From Paralvinella palmiformis (lineage: Eukaryota > Annelida > Polychaeta > Terebellida > Alvinellidae): a stretch of 64,000 bases of DNA. The DNA lies in assembly GCA_025642065.1 (NCBI GenBank), contig JAODUP010000922.1:298694-362693 (forward strand). Reading direction: 5' to 3'. Shown one piece after another: positions 34,437 to 49,600 of this stretch. Both the position numbers and the translations under genes were made by a program. The notes under the pieces were generated by a model. It was not told where the DNA came from and did no database searches. It saw only the letters and a list, made by a program, of their open reading frames with translations. The stretch's first letter is position 1. Every line of letters begins with the position of its first letter.

Positions 34437-37400
34437 GTTATAAATGGTCTTTGATGAGTGTTTGGATAAGATGAAGGGGAGCAGATCTGAATTTAATTAC
34501 ATGAGAGATAATCCTCAGTTTCGGCGCGTGCGTCATGAATTACAGTTTATACGTGGACAAAGAAACATTAGTTATATTGCTTCTAATTATTGCATTAAAA
34601 TTATGTCTTTTAAATTTTATGTCTTTTAAAGATAATTTTATTTAAATCATATATACCTATTTATTTATTTTTATCATTTACTGCTAGTACAAATACTACT
34701 CAGTATCATGATGACGTCAACAATATTCTCTTGTTCTATCTCGGTTTGTTTTTGTCATTTTTACCCGAAGATTGTTTCTCCCATTTACAAATCTGGTATA
34801 ATTAGCTCGAATTTCAGTTAAAATAACAATCCTTGAGATTATCTTTAGTACACAACACATTACCCTGTAGTAAACAATTTATATTAATTGCAGTTCTTAC
34901 GGTGTCCGCCCACAACCAGACATATATTTAAAACCAATTAGCATAAAGACAATAATTCATATTGTTTAATGAAAAACATCAGCCGCTAAACCAGGGTTCT
35001 ATTGGCATCATATACGTCACAGATAATATTTATGAGTACAACATATTTAACTGGATTCCATCAGGAAATATTTGAAGCATTCGGTAAATTAAACATTTAA
35101 TCGTTTTTAAACTGCACTAAAATGTTTCACATTTTGGAGTTTAGATACTAAATATACACAATATTTATGACATCAGTACTCATTTCAGTTTTATTATCTT
35201 GTGACATGTTTGATGGATGTTCTGACAAACAAATCAAGACGTATCAGACGCAGTATTTATAACAAACATAAACATGTACACCAAGTTTAACATACAGTTA
35301 TAATCCAGCAGGCATTAACTCAGATGGTGTTTAGCGAATTGACCAGAATATTTAACATCAGTTTTAAGGCGGTAATATTATTGGCATGTTACTACAGTTA
35401 ATGATTACTATTTTAAACTGAATTCTTCCTAAGGGAGAAGCACCTCGTTATACCAATATTCCAGTGAGGCTACACTTTAACCGTATTACATAGACCTTTA
35501 CAAGTAGGTGTGAAGTCAGATTCCCGAGGTGCATACTCTATCTAGGCAAAACTAATGGATCTGTAGTTCAACCAGTTACTCAATTGTGGTTAGGTAATCG
35601 GGCAGAACCCCCCCCCCCAAGGAATTCTGAAGAAGAAAAAACTGGCATCATAGACTGTATGAGCACTAAAATAACAACACCTCTAAGTGAAGCCATCAAC
35701 ATAAAAGGATAACTTGTATTGTCCACATGGATAAAACGTGTTGGGCCTATAATCTATTTTAGTGGGTTATCAGCTCTACACTTTTCGCACTTGCATGCTA
35801 CATATTCTAACCATGGCATACATGAAGCCAGAACCTTAATCAAACTGGAAGAACATTCAATCCTACGAGTCGAGATAAATCATTTAGCTAATTGTTTGAA
35901 GAACAAACTGATTCACAGCTGATAGATGAAAGTCAATGCTCTAGCACTGTAACTAGCTGTTTCACTCTTGAATAAATATTTTTGCGTCGGGTCAGAACTA
36001 AAGCAATAGCGATGTGACCAATTCTGAATACTACGCACGATATAACGAGGAAAATAGCCAAAGAGAAGCGATTGCATCACAAACTAGAATCGCAACCTCC
36101 CAATGTCAATTCTCAGAATTCAAATCAGTTCTTTTATATATACCAAACATATTTAAAAGCTGTCACCAAGTATAAAATTAAACGACACAACCACATTGTC
36201 AGAACTTTCTGCAGAACCCCATCTTTAATTTATACAGATATTCTGTTTATATAAATTAACAAACAAAAAAAATATCGTTTATCTACTTTAATGCATTATC
36301 TTAAAAGGGTCAGGATATTTAAATTGTATAATCGTAACAAAGAACCGTAAATCTACTTTCAATTAAACACATTGTATCGCACAAATATAACAAAGCATAC
36401 CAAAAAAAGAGACTATGACTGCTTTAAACAGAGTAATCTACAAATGCTAAAATGGTAATTTTCATAAATATAAACTGAGCCCCAAGGATAAATAATTACT
36501 AGAAATAATTAAACAATATAATTCAAATTCATATAAAAATAAAAACAACAACAACAAGTTTCAAATTACCTTACACATTCAGTAACAGTATTATGGTAAA
36601 GATATTTTATGTCAATAGACAATCAAAGGATAAGAAGAAGAATAATAAGTGATAAAACTTGATATTACATTAAAAAAAATAACTGTTAATAAGGCACTGT
36701 TTAACATGAAGTTATTCTAACATCAAACACACACACACACACCAGAAAGAGTACATAAACATAGAATAATTTTCACTTTGGCACACCATAGATATTCAAT
36801 AAACTAATGTACACACACACACACACACACAGAGGCATAATATTTTTAACAAAGAGCCACTTATTACACATAATGCTAATATCTGACGATGGGAACAGGT
36901 CCATTTATAAACCAGACATTATCAAAAATCAAACAATAAAGTTACAGTAACTTGATACTGGTAACATATTCTGATATTATCATTGATCTGAACATATTTA
37001 TTCATAAATATTTAGTTAATGCTTATCAAGGGAATTATCTAACACAAAATTAAACCAATTAATACAAAGCTAACATTCATCAGCTGACTAGTAGCACTAA
37101 TGCATGCATCAGAGGTAGGTAATATTTCTAAGTACATGCCTCTATTGGATGAATGTATGCATATATTTCTATTAAAATTAAGAATGTTGAACTGTACAAG
37201 ATAAGACGTGTAGCTGCCTGATGCACACATGTATGCCAGCTACATGCTACATGCAGGTATTATGCAATATGGTTTGTACAAAATAGATATTCCCTAACAA
37301 GGGTAATATTATTGGCACACGTTTCTAACATGTACAGCTTGAACAGCTCAGTTTCTTTACTAATTCAAGTAATTAGCCGATACAATATCCTTGTATCTTG

Positions 37401-37718
37401 GAAGACACTGCCATGGCCCATCTAATGTTTCAAAACTCACCTAATACTAACTCAAATTTTAAACTTGTTACCCATTTCCATTATTTTTAATTCGTCACCA
37501 CTGTTTAGTATATTTATGGGTCTGACTTAACCATATATTATTTTTTAAATATCCCTCAAAGTGCATTGTATAAATTTATGCTAAAATACATATTTATGCA
37601 TAAGTGACATTACAACTGAAAACAATAACAACAATTTATATATGTGTATGTGCATTTCTGTCTGTCCCTTTGTGCGCACTCTAGACTAGCAGTAAAGTCA
37701 CAAAACACATTAAGGACC
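34437..37718. other. Intergenic region without recognisable genes
   Basis: AT-rich, with short (CA)n tracts near 36727 and 36812 and a C homopolymer near 35610. No coding signal was seen on either strand. Confidence 0.5.
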
Positions 37719-38308
37719 TTAAAGGGACAGTTCACCCTCAGAAAATATTTTTTAAATATGTAATGCTTAGGACAGTAACCAAAAATTCCACAATAATAAT
37801 CACAAAATATACTTTATATCATAGATATAGGGAAATAATCCAAATTACTGGCGGGCTACCATTACGGCTGCACCAGAAGCCAGATTCAAAGGCGAGAAGG
37901 AGAAAACTCAAATGTTCTGACGTCACATCATCTTCCTCTTCTAAGGTTCTTTCTGCCTCAAACTGACATGGTTGTATGTCATTCATGGAGTAATTTTAAC
38001 TAGATAATGCCGTTTAGTTCTGGAATAATTCTTTGCTTGCACTTGTTTACATGCTTTTGTATGGGCTCTACAGACTTCAGGTCAACCGGACACGCTGAAA
38101 TGACATCAGCATTCAGGGGCTTCCGGTCTCTGTCTAGCTCAAAATGGCGGCCCCTACAGGCCATTAAATGTCAATTAATAAGTACTTTGAACTGGATTAT
38201 TTAATATGTAGGTGATCGTTTATACACATTCTGACATCATTTATGATATTTGTGTGCATAGCTGTATTAGTCCTGAAAATTTGAAATGAAGATGGACTAT
38301 CCCTTTAA
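37719..38308. mobile_element. MITE with TTAA target duplication
   Basis: TTAA at 37719-37722 and at 38305-38308. Inside it, AGGGACAGTTCACC at the left and, on the other strand at the right, AGGGATAGTCCATC. The TTAA target and AGGG(A)-type ends point to piggyBac- or Kolobok-like transposition. No transposase frame is present in the 582-bp body. Confidence 0.78.
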
Positions 38309-38486
38309 TAAAATTGACATTTGATGTGACTTAACAAAGCAAGAGAAAGCCACCAGAGCAACTCTTTTCCATTATCACTTTGGAATACTTGCTTAATGGA
38401 ATGACTACCAACAATCTTATCAGTAGACAGAAAATATAGTCTCTGTAACAGGATCGATGACAGACAGGTATCAACATACTGAATAA

Positions 38487-38489
<3 letters not shown>

Positions 38490-38530
<41 letters not shown>

Positions 38531-38910
38531 GGTTGAAAGTTAATGGTCACCACTGGCGACCTTCTATTATGACAGGCGACCTTCATTATTGGAAAGGTTG
38601 CCTTGTGAGTGACTATGAAAACCATTAAATTCCATTAAAAACCTGAATAAATATGTTGGCTAATGCGTTATTGACATGGTATTTTATGTCAAATAGGTGC
38701 TTAAAATGGCTCAACATCAATCACAGCACCCCCATTTTGTCTGCACCTTGGGAAGCCTACAGTGCTTCCCGTCCCAACACCCAGCTGCATGAACTTGTTT
38801 TTTGCGTGTTTTTCTGATGTCAGACTAGTATTGTTTTGGTCAGGCTACCATCTATTTTGACTTACTAGCCTGACTGGCTCATATCAATTTTAACTTAACT
38901 TTCAACCCTG

Positions 38911-38941
<31 letters not shown>

Positions 38942-38944
38942 GAA
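38490..38944. repeat. (TA)n tract split by an inserted element
   Basis: TA runs at about 38497-38527 and 38911-38938 flank the MITE at 38528-38910. Confidence 0.85.
38528..38910. mobile_element. hAT-like MITE inserted in a (TA)n tract
   Basis: Left end CAGGGTTGAAAGTTAA. Right end, read on the other strand, CAGGGTTGAAAGTTAAGTTA. The flanks are TA repeats, so the 8-bp duplication cannot be delimited. The 383-bp body is non-coding. Confidence 0.82.
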
Positions 38945-39047
38945 TAAATGTAGAAAATAAGATATATTTTCAACTATTATTAAATATCATTATTAGCACC
39001 AAAACGACATCATATGGCTCCCGGTGTACAAGTACGTCTTTGTTCGG

Positions 39048-40614
39048 CTATTGTTTCAGTATATTTATTGGAGGTACGCTTGGTAGCTGTTTTCTCTGTG
39101 ATGCAGTACCTAGAGCTTTGTTACTGCCTGTAACTCTGGCTAATCTGTTGTTGTTTACTGATGAGGTGGATATGGCATGCTGAACATTGGATAGGGGATG
39201 TTGCCATGTTGTCACCTGGGTCACATGGCTATGAGGTGGCAGCAAGGTAAGAAAAAAAGATATTTTACTGGCAATAAAATTAAAGATGAAATGATTTTCA
39301 CACATCATGGATCTATAGGAATATACACACTGTTTGATCCAGGCTAAAACCGTATAATAATTACTAATAAAGAAATCTTTTTTCCAAACGAAAATCATTA
39401 CAATGGATTTATCTGGTAAATCCTCCATCAATACATTTAGAAGAGTAGCCACGACTTCCGAGCAACACCAAATAGTACTGGTTAGATTACTTGTGCAACA
39501 GAAGAACATCGCAGTCACTGTTAGAGAAGTTTACATACAAAAACCTTTAATGTCCTAAAGATCAAATCACCAAGTTAGTATATTATAGAAGCCATTTCAA
39601 TTGTTATCAATCAGAGAAGATGTGCACTTTACACTTACTTTATATAATATTTCATACCATCGGCAGTATAAGATTCTTCCCAACCAAATGGAAGTGCTGT
39701 CAAAGCCAAATGGCAACATAACACACAGTTGCATCAGTGAGCCAGCAGAGGTGTATAAGAACAAATTAGATATAACAATAGCAGGAGTGCTTTAAAGAAC
39801 TATAGCCATGTCTAGTGCCACAGCTTTGGAAGTTATAGTAATCAGTTATAGAGATAGTGTTAATGTTAAATTATGACTAAAGTATATTACACAGCTAGTA
39901 GTGACTGATGAGAGCTGTATCATCTAAAGATGAGTTAATCATATTATACATCGATGTGCTCCAGTTAGTGAGAAACTGTTAACTACAGGCATGAGAGCGG
40001 CCTCTGAGGAAAACCCCTGAATAGCAGGAAAGGAAATCGTGGAGCAAAGGGAGCTATACGCAACCGAGAGGTTCAGGGTGGGTGCACTGTGCACCCAAAG
40101 AAAATTTGGGCTAGTTGCATTTTTAGGACAATCAGAGACTGTTGAGTGGGAATAAAACATGGCTTTTGCAAGAGAAATTTTCTTCAAACCAGTGACCTAC
40201 TCCCCATTTTCAGCTCTGAGGTTTTTGCACACATTGTCCTGAAGGATTCCAATTTTGGTGGAAAATAGAACATTTTGTGTAGCAGACAGCTTCTTTTAGA
40301 CCAACATAATGATAAATAAACATTTGACAAAAGATGAACCTCCGCCCCTCATTACACACACATTTTAAAACCGGATTTACATGAATCACAAACTTTTAAT
40401 TAAAAAAATGGAAAACTCTCATGCCTGTAACACACACACACACGCACACACACAGAGAGAGAGAGAGAGTTCTTTCTCCAACTTACGTTCGACCTCCAAC
40501 AGTGATCGGACAGCTCGAGCAACATCCTTTGCTTCAGTGGCTACACGACTAACTATACTCTGTTTTGATGGATGTATGAGTGGCCCACTTATACGACTAG
40601 CTGCTGATTCAGGT
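39048..40614 (-). CDS. STXBP4: STXBP4 exons 17-19 (C-terminus and WW domain)
   Basis: Exon 17 gives ATEAKDVARAVRSLLEVE. The WW domain is split between exon 18 (LPFGWEESYTADGMKYYI) and exon 19 (HVTQVTTWQHP). Both signature Trp, the central Tyr pair and the terminal Pro are present. Exon 18 is 58 bp (39639-39696), after ctttgacag and before aa|GTAAGTG. The protein ends with a basic Ser/Thr-rich tail and a stop at 39048. Confidence 0.9.
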
Positions 40615-43600
40615 CTGCATAAATAAATTAATTTGCTTTAATAATAAATAGATCAAATGAATAAATATCAATAGATTTTTCAGAAATAATGCATTGTGAT
40701 GATCAGTCAGTAAAATTACTCGAGAATTAACTCTTAATTATTTACACCAAATGTAATTATACTAATTCATCGACTAATACCTAGTGATCTATGGGTGGAA
40801 GAATTTTACCACGAGAGATATTCACAAGCATAGATGACAAGTATGAGATGATGCTGATTGATGTTTTACGGCCACTTTTGTGCACATGGTAGGCTAAATG
40901 GACTGAGTGACCTCCAAAGGTAATGAGGCGAAGTCAAAGACGAAACAACCTTCAGATATGCCCATGCCGAGATTCGAACACGGGTGGTAGTGATCTGTGG
41001 TCCAACGCACGATCGCTAGACCATGGAGGCGCCCTATGAGTACAGTATGGTGTAATATGCTTCTTTTTATGTGATGCTGACATTCATTTCAATTGCATAT
41101 TGTTTCAATGTTACAGCTTTTTAACTGAAACTTTTATCATGGAAGAAAAGAAAACTAATATCAATTTGTGTGTTACAGCATCACAGTATAATTTGTCAAA
41201 TGACTCATTCAATTTAGTCATAAAATAACATTAAGAAGGCAACAGTTAATATATGTGTGCTTTTTGACTAGTGACTAGATAAACTCTTAGTACGTGTACA
41301 GCAGGGGTCGGCAACCCTTTTGAGGGGAGGGACAAATGGTAAAACTGGACTTGGTCGGTGGGCCGGATGAGACACGAAGCACCGAGTGGAGAAGGGTGGG
41401 ACCCCCCATCCCAATGGTAGAGGTTTCTTAAAAATAGTTTCAAAATGAAGGGGATTGGGAGCATCTGAGACCAAATGTCACCAATATATGAAATTGTTTC
41501 GAATTGTGTGAATAGTAGAGTGTAATTTGGATTAAGCCAGTGGGCAACATGTATTTTGCTGCATAACACATTGTGCATTTACCATGACCTATATTCTTCA
41601 AATATAGTAATTTCATGAACGTTAATGATTATATACCATAAACACAACATAAATAAAAAAGTGAATTAATTATATGTAATATTTTATTTTCAATTCAATG
41701 CGCAGTGTGGTGCTGGACTTGCACTGCCAATCTCTGAATATCAGACTGTAGATGTGTACTTGCAAGCCTCAAAGTACCCTACAAATGTGCATCAGTGAGT
41801 TTACTATGTGTCTTGCTCTTTGCAAAAATTACTTTAGTGAACAGTTGTTCACATAGGTACATCCTTCAGAATAGTGCAATTATCATTCGAGCATGATGCA
41901 TTAGTCCGGGGAACTAGTCAGCTGGAACGTACTGTTGGTAAAACTTAACTATTGCAACTTCAGTAAACTTGGTTTTTAAAGTTAGTGTTGCATTGCAAAT
42001 AAACCAGTTCCATCTGCAGGTGAATGGCAAGACTTTCCACCATTACTGTGAATGGAATTGCAAATAATGCAAAAGCCTGATTGTTGGCATGCAGATCTGC
42101 AAATGAAGTTTTGAATTGTTCTCTCAGCTGCCCAATAAAAAAGCAACATACGTAGTGGCCTCATTAGGTTGACTTTCAGACAATGTTGGAAAATGTGCAT
42201 AATTACAATGTTTGAGTTGTCCCACCCACAGCTTCACCTCAAATGTGCAGACGTGTTCAAACAGTTTGTTGATTAACTGTATTTTATCCTGTAATTTTAT
42301 ATTCAACACATTCATTCTTTTGAAATGTTTACCAAGAATGCCAAATCTGACAACTATGCTGGGTCTGACAGAAAAGAGAAAATACTATTTGGTTTTTATC
42401 CAATATTATATCAGTATGGCCTCCAACAAGGACAATGATAAAATACAAATGCTATAAACCTCTGCTGATGACTGTTATTAAGATGGCTTAAAACCTAGCC
42501 AGCTCCTGATTTGCCAAGGATTGTCTATTTCTAGCAAAGGACAGTTTAACAGGGGTTATTAGTCATTTGGTTGTTTTGATAATGAAAATAGCTAATCTGA
42601 TTAGAATGAATTTGATTCACATGGATGTGTACTGCATCATCACACTTGAACACCAACATTGTTATCAGTTAGGGGAACATGTGATTTTACCTAAGTTTGA
42701 TCTGTCATAAAAAGTTTGCATTTCAAGATCTAGAGAGATCTATGCCTGGGATTGTGGGAGCTGTAATGGCCTCAAGTAGTACTTAGTGCTATGTGGGGAA
42801 TAATAGACCATAACCAGCAAGAAACCAAGATTGACAATGTGTACATCTTTGGGACACTCTTTGTTCATAGTGCTCAGGGTTAAAGTTGTAATATATATGT
42901 GTATGTGTTTGTGTATGTGACAAACAACAACACGTTCATGCATGCCTATGTCTACAAAAGGAAGTGAGCTTCTATTTATAAATACTATATAAATAAATCT
43001 GTATGACCAAATAATAGCAATACACCAGCAATTCAGAACCCGAACATTGTTATTGATCAGATCTTAAGATGTCTGTAATCAAGCCCTTGTTGATTGAAAA
43101 CTTCCCCACTTTCTATACAATTACAGACATTAAACACTATGAATAGGATATCCTGGGAGAAGGGAAGATGGTGATGCGATCACACAGCACCTAGACGGGC
43201 ATGGATGATAAATCTGTATAATAAATGTATATGTTGGCATATTATAATCCATCCAGTCACCCACATCCTGTAGATGTTAGTAAACTTAACATTAAGAGTA
43301 CAAAGCATGTATGACCATGAGTAAAAAAGCTGATGCTTGCTGATTTCCAATGCACTAAAGAATAAAAATAGTCAAGAATCAAATCTTACCTTGAAGCTGT
43401 TGTACTTGGCCCAGCAAGAGCATCGTGTACAACCTGTGAAAATAAGATAAAATGACTGTTAAAAAAACCTTTGGAAGTCATATATTACATATGCATTTGG
43501 TTACTTATTGGATGCCGCTGTGGTCTAATTGGTAGCGCATTAGACCACAGGTCACTACCACCTCAGTTTGAACCTCGGCGTGGGCATATCTGAAGGTTGT

Positions 43601-46600
43601 TTCATCTCTGACTTTGCTTCATTACCTTTGGAGGTTGCTCGGCCCATTTAGCCTACCATGTGCACAACAGTGGCCACAAAACATCAATCATCTTCAGGTA
43701 CTTATCAAAATTAAAAGTAATCCATCAATCATATATTTAAACAGAAAAACAACAATATTATTTATTTTTTCAACTAATATTACCTCAACAAAATGTAGTA
43801 ATTTATCTGTAGCTACTTCGTATGTTTTCTTTGTCACTTCCAGTTTCCTCAGCTGACATCCTAACACTGCAATCTTCTTCTGGATCAAAGGATTCTCCTG
43901 ATAAAATGAGGGCTTGATCTTTATTTTTAAACCCAAATTTCTTAATGAATGGAGGAGACACTAATGTTTTGTATAAAGTATAATTTTGTATAATCTTATA
44001 CAGTAGTGTAAAGAATGTACAAATGCAGAAATTAAATAGCCTAAGAAATAAATTACAAAATAATATACACCAGACACTTAAAATTGAATGACAAAAATAG
44101 TGATAAAGAAGAAGAGCCAACAACCTGTCGTACACTCTGTTGTCTTAATTGTCGGTTCTCTGCCTCCAACAATCGAATGACTTCCTCATAATCCTGTTCC
44201 ATGTTACGAGCTGCCTTCTGGGCTTGTTCCACAAGGTGTACCTTGTTTCTCAGGGAATGACTCTCGGAGACAGCTCCATGGGCTTCCTAACATACGTAGA
44301 GATTCGTTTTTGTTTTAAATGCAGACATAAACAGCCGTCATTGATATACGAAAATATAAATCAATATGAATCATAAAAATACAGCTTAGATAAAAGCGCC
44401 TAATATCATCTCCTCCAAAAACACATTAAAACTGTACCTGTCGTATTCTAATTAACTCATCTTCTTTATCTCGGAGTAATTTCTATAATAATAATAAGAT
44501 AAGGATTAACAACTAATCCACCTAGTAACAAAAGCTAATAACAGAAAAAAGTCAATTACATGGGATAATACATAGTTTACTGAAAATAAAAACTGGCTAT
44601 AATTAACACTAATATAATTCACTAAGCTGATTTACCTTGAGTTTCTTCACTTCATTTCTTAAACAATCATTCTCTCGCCTCAAATTATCATAATATGTAT
44701 CATCTTTCTGTAAAACAGTAATTTACAGGTGAAAAAAATTAAAAAGCCCAAGTGATGACTTTTGAAGTGCTTAGTCTAAATTGCACCCTACTTCAATAAA
44801 ACATTAACATTCGTATTATTACTGTATCGAAGTGGGATTTTACACAGAAACTGGTTTGTTATGATTTCCAGTTTTAATGGAACATTCATCATAGAATGAA
44901 ATTTTAGCATTTAAGGAACACATTTGTGTAAATGGTAGGCAAAGTGAAAGGTGACACACCCTTCAGATATAACCATGCTAACTTGTTAGACGTCTGTTGT
45001 CAACCATGCTATCGTGGAGTCGCTCTGAGTCATAGAATGAACCATGGATCGGGAAATGTTAGAATCAGATGAGACCAATAACAACTAACTTAAAATAAAA
45101 GGTACTCTGGATGAATGAAAGTCACTTTTGCTTCCATTTCTCATCAGTTCAGTCTAAACCACATTTTTGTCTCAGAAGGCTAGCACTAACTCTCTATTCT
45201 TATGTAATGTTTATCAGTCCAAGATGATGATGATTGATGTTTTATGGCCATTTCTGTGCACATGGTAGGCTAAATGGGCCGAGCGACCTCCAAAGGTAAT
45301 GTGCAAAATATAAGTGCAGATTTTTCTTCAACAAATCTGCTGATTGAGATTTGCGATAAATACACTTGGGTTTACCACTATTAACCATAATAAAAAACCT
45401 AGTGAACTTGGGGTTACATTCTGACTGACGTGTGTTATTAGTCAAATGTTAATGCACAACAAAGCCATCAGACATACTGTAGTTATATATTATTTACAAT
45501 ATTATTATCCCGAACTCAGCCCTGTTTCCACCCAGCACATATTTCAACTCCCAATGGAGTATACAACGCATGCTGCCATTATAGGCACAAACATTACTCA
45601 AACACATAGCCTTCGCGTCCTGTCAGGCACTCATTTTTTATGGATGAGTGAACCAGTCACCACATGACAGCATTGCAGCTCATGGAGCCTCGAACCTGCA
45701 ACTGTTCGGCTACGAGTCCTACGCTCTAACTAACTGCGCTATCACGGCTCGATATAATATCTTGAAAGTCATATCATATAGTTATTATTCCATAATAAGA
45801 TATAGCAAAGAAAACACTTCTGGAAAGCTGGCATGTGGTGGAAATATTATTTTTATTCCACTTTCTCTAGTAAACTGCATCTATTGTCTACTGCCAAATT
45901 ACTAAATCTAATCAGTAGTTCTTGACTGCTCACATATACATTAAAATGTATCATTTAAATAATAATAATAATAATGAAAAAACTTCTATAGTACCAATAT
46001 CCTCGAAAAGAAAACTGCATCATTATTTTTCACTTAATTGTTAAAGTCATTGATCATGGACTTGACCGTATGCCTCACTCATTTAAACAAGATATATATT
46101 ATTGAAACCAGCCGGCTATAATCACAGAGAATGCTGGTTGCAGCAACTATTACTAGTGATTACAATAACTACAAGCAAAACATTACTTACATAACCCCCT
46201 CCCACCCCCTGTTTGCCACAAATGTATTTTAGATGCTAGAAATATTTAGTTAAATGCCAGTCTATCTATCTATCATCAGTCCTCATTAGGAAGACCAGTT
46301 CTGAGGCCAGGCAAGGCATGAATTCGTTCATTCTAAGTAAATAACAGTATCTTAAACCCCAATCCAGGGAATATTATTAACCCCCCCAAAAATTATTCAC
46401 AACTTAACTGACCTCTGGCGTAAAGGCAGGCGGATCTGTGAAGTCTTTAATATCACTTAGAGCTAGTACTGGTGGCGGTGAAGTGAATTTCTTCTCGTCC
46501 AACTGAAATTTAAATATATCTCTGGCAGCTTCCACAAAATCTGCAAATGAACAGAAGTGTACACATTAGAAGGCTGCTCCAAGACTGGTTCGAATTAATC

Positions 46601-49600
46601 GACAATAATATCAATGTAAGATCAAGCAGTACCAGTTCTATCAACCGAAATCTTACCCTTGTATATCACCATGTTGTTATTGTCCACTTGCAATCTGTTT
46701 CTCAATAAGGCATATTGTTCTGGCTTTGGATCAATCCCCAAATATTTGAGAGCCTACATTAACAATTATACAAAACAGCTCACACAATTATTATAACTGC
46801 CAAAACTTCTTCATTGTAGTTGAACAGGGTTCATACACATTTTGACACCTCAGATTCCAGGACTTTCCAATGTCAAATTCAAGGACCTTTTCAATGAATT
46901 CACAAACTTTTAACATGCAAAAGTACACCCATATTTCGGAAGAAGTGTAATGAGTGAATTCCTGTATACTTATGATTAAAATAGATCTATATGTCCAAAT
47001 TCCAGGACTTTCAAGGACCTCTACAAAAATTCCAGGACTTTCCAGGCCTGGAATCCAAATTTTAAAATTCAAGGACTTTCCAGGTTTTCAAGGACCTGCG
47101 TAAACCAGTCATTTATTAAATATGTATAAAACATATAATAACATCACATCTCTGACAAGGAATCTAATGAGCTAAATTAATCACGTCAGTATAAACTGCT
47201 CACCATTTCTAACTTTGATACTTTCAATCTGACAAGAGGATCTAGAGAAAGTCTTCGAGACAGGTTAGTTTGTTTGGATGGCATCGTGTGACTCCTGACG
47301 CCTGGAGTAGGTGCGGCATGGTAACCATGTGCTGGAGCACTCGGCAGAGTTTTGCAAACTGGCTTTGAGATGTTAGAAGTTGACTGTATGGTGCCAGGAA
47401 ATGGCCCAGTGGTACCGTGTGGCGAGGAAGATGTTCCAGATCGACTGCAGGTCGGAAGCATTTCTCCCGTTGATACTGGCAGTGACCGGTTAAGCATGCA
47501 GTCTGGAGTACCGCTACTGGCACCGTCCGGAACACCAGATTTACCGCAGCAGGCTGTAAAAATCAAGCAACAGTTACGGCTTTAGACAACTTCCGTTGGG
47601 ACTGAATTCATGTAAATTCATGCCTGAAGATAAAGCAGCTAAACATTTACAGGCAGGACTTTTGCACACAGTGCTCTTACATCTCATGAATTTTGTCGAT
47701 TAATGTGGGATTAATAACAGTGAATAATAACACCAGAGAACCATTAGGTGATAATTCAATATGGCTACTTATTAGTAGTGCAAGTCTGCAAGTTAAGTGA
47801 TATTGACTGTATATAGAGCCATCATGTTTGTCACAATGGTGATACCTATACCTTGTCACTTGTATGGCAGTCTCAGTGGAATTATCTACCATTCTGTTAT
47901 TAACCATAAACCAATTGTTTAATATAAACACTGACTAACACCCTTGTCAATAAACAAAAACCCTGATATATTCTTGCTTTTTTTTTGAAGCACGGAAACA
48001 GATGGGAGTACACCAGTAAGTAACCTGACCTTGATGATCATCCTTGGGGGTCGAAGCCATTCCGGGGACCATGTAAAGCCGACCCGGAATCAACGCTGCC
48101 ATGGCAGTATGAGGAATTTTGCCAGCCGAACCATCGACCCGATCATTTACTGGAGAGGACACCATGCGAGGCGATGTGCCATCAGTCCCACCTACGCTGC
48201 CATGCTCTGAACCACTGCTTGATCCTTCACATCGCTGCTGTAGTAAGGCAATTACAAAACAAACACATTCCAATCACACAAAATAATCATTGAGTGGAAA
48301 ACTGCGCAAAGTGTAAAAGTAAGAACGATTCACACAACTTCCATCTTTATAAAAGAAATACTACTGAATATAAACCAAGAAGCACGAAGACGCTGCTTCA
48401 GTGAAGGAGAAGATTAACAAGTAACATGACACACATCTTGAGCTGTCTTAATATAAACATAGCATTACATTACCAACCCTTAGTGACTGCGTTTGTGAAT
48501 ACGAGCCATAAGATAATGTATGACTGACAGGAGACGTCCAACCATTGTCATGGCTCACTACAATCACAAATAAAAAACATCATATAACACATGACATTAG
48601 AGACTTCAGCAAATGAATTCAGAATCTGCCAAGAACTTGAGATGTTACATTAAAGTTCATACCTGGTGACATGAGACTGGTTCTATCACATGATGAATTA
48701 GTACTGGAGTAACTATAGGCAAGCAGTAACTCTTCGTATTCCTCCCTGAAATGAAATAAATGGTCGTAACCATTCATGTGGAAATATTTTGATTTAATTA
48801 AGAATGAGTGAGTGCTTTGTTTAACCGTGGCACTTTATTACACCTCGGACATATGGCTGAAGTTCAACTTATCAATTCAGCCAATCAGACGGATGGATGG
48901 ATGAATGTTGTTTAACGACACATCAGCACAATTTAGGCCATTCAGTGTCCTAGAACTCAGCCAATCAGACAAAGCATCTTAAGAGATATGTTTTAAATTT
49001 CAACCAAACCATGGAGATTATCCTGCAGCATTTCACCGACTCATTAAGAAAACACACATTAAATTGTTCGCCTGATACCAAAAATGGCTATGCGTGGAGT
49101 TCTACTAATTATGAGCCTCTAATAATCACTTTGATATATGAAAAATATAATTGAAATACTAATGAATGAACAATACAAATCTGGGGAAAGAATGAGTGAA
49201 CTTTAGAAAAAAAGGTACCATAATCTTCCATGCATAACGCGTACTCCTGTCAAGTTGTTGACCAGAAAATGTCTGGAAAAACCTAGTTTTGATGTATAAT
49301 GTGCAGAAGAAACTGAAATATGATGCACATATAAGTTGAGATGTTTCATGAGTTCTTATGGTAGTTTATTTATGTTCACACCTTGTATAATTATCCTTTT
49401 GATCATTGGGTAATTATAGGTGATAAAGGATCAAAATTAGAGACAAGGAAATTAAGTGATTTATTATAATAACTGTGAATTAACACGGTTCAGTTAAGTT
49501 TACAGTATTACAAATAGCAATGCACAATGCTCTAGCCTTGTCACGGCGATATTTTTGATGGTGATTTAAATAGATCTCCACAAAGTTTGAACTATTAATG

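Noticed and set aside
34444..34629. 61-codon plus-strand ORF beside the P-like element
   Set aside because: No recognisable motif, no splice context and no second copy; likely chance.
39939..40187. 82-codon minus ORF between STXBP4 exons 17 and 18
   Set aside because: It does not fit the phase or the protein family; the exons on either side join without it.
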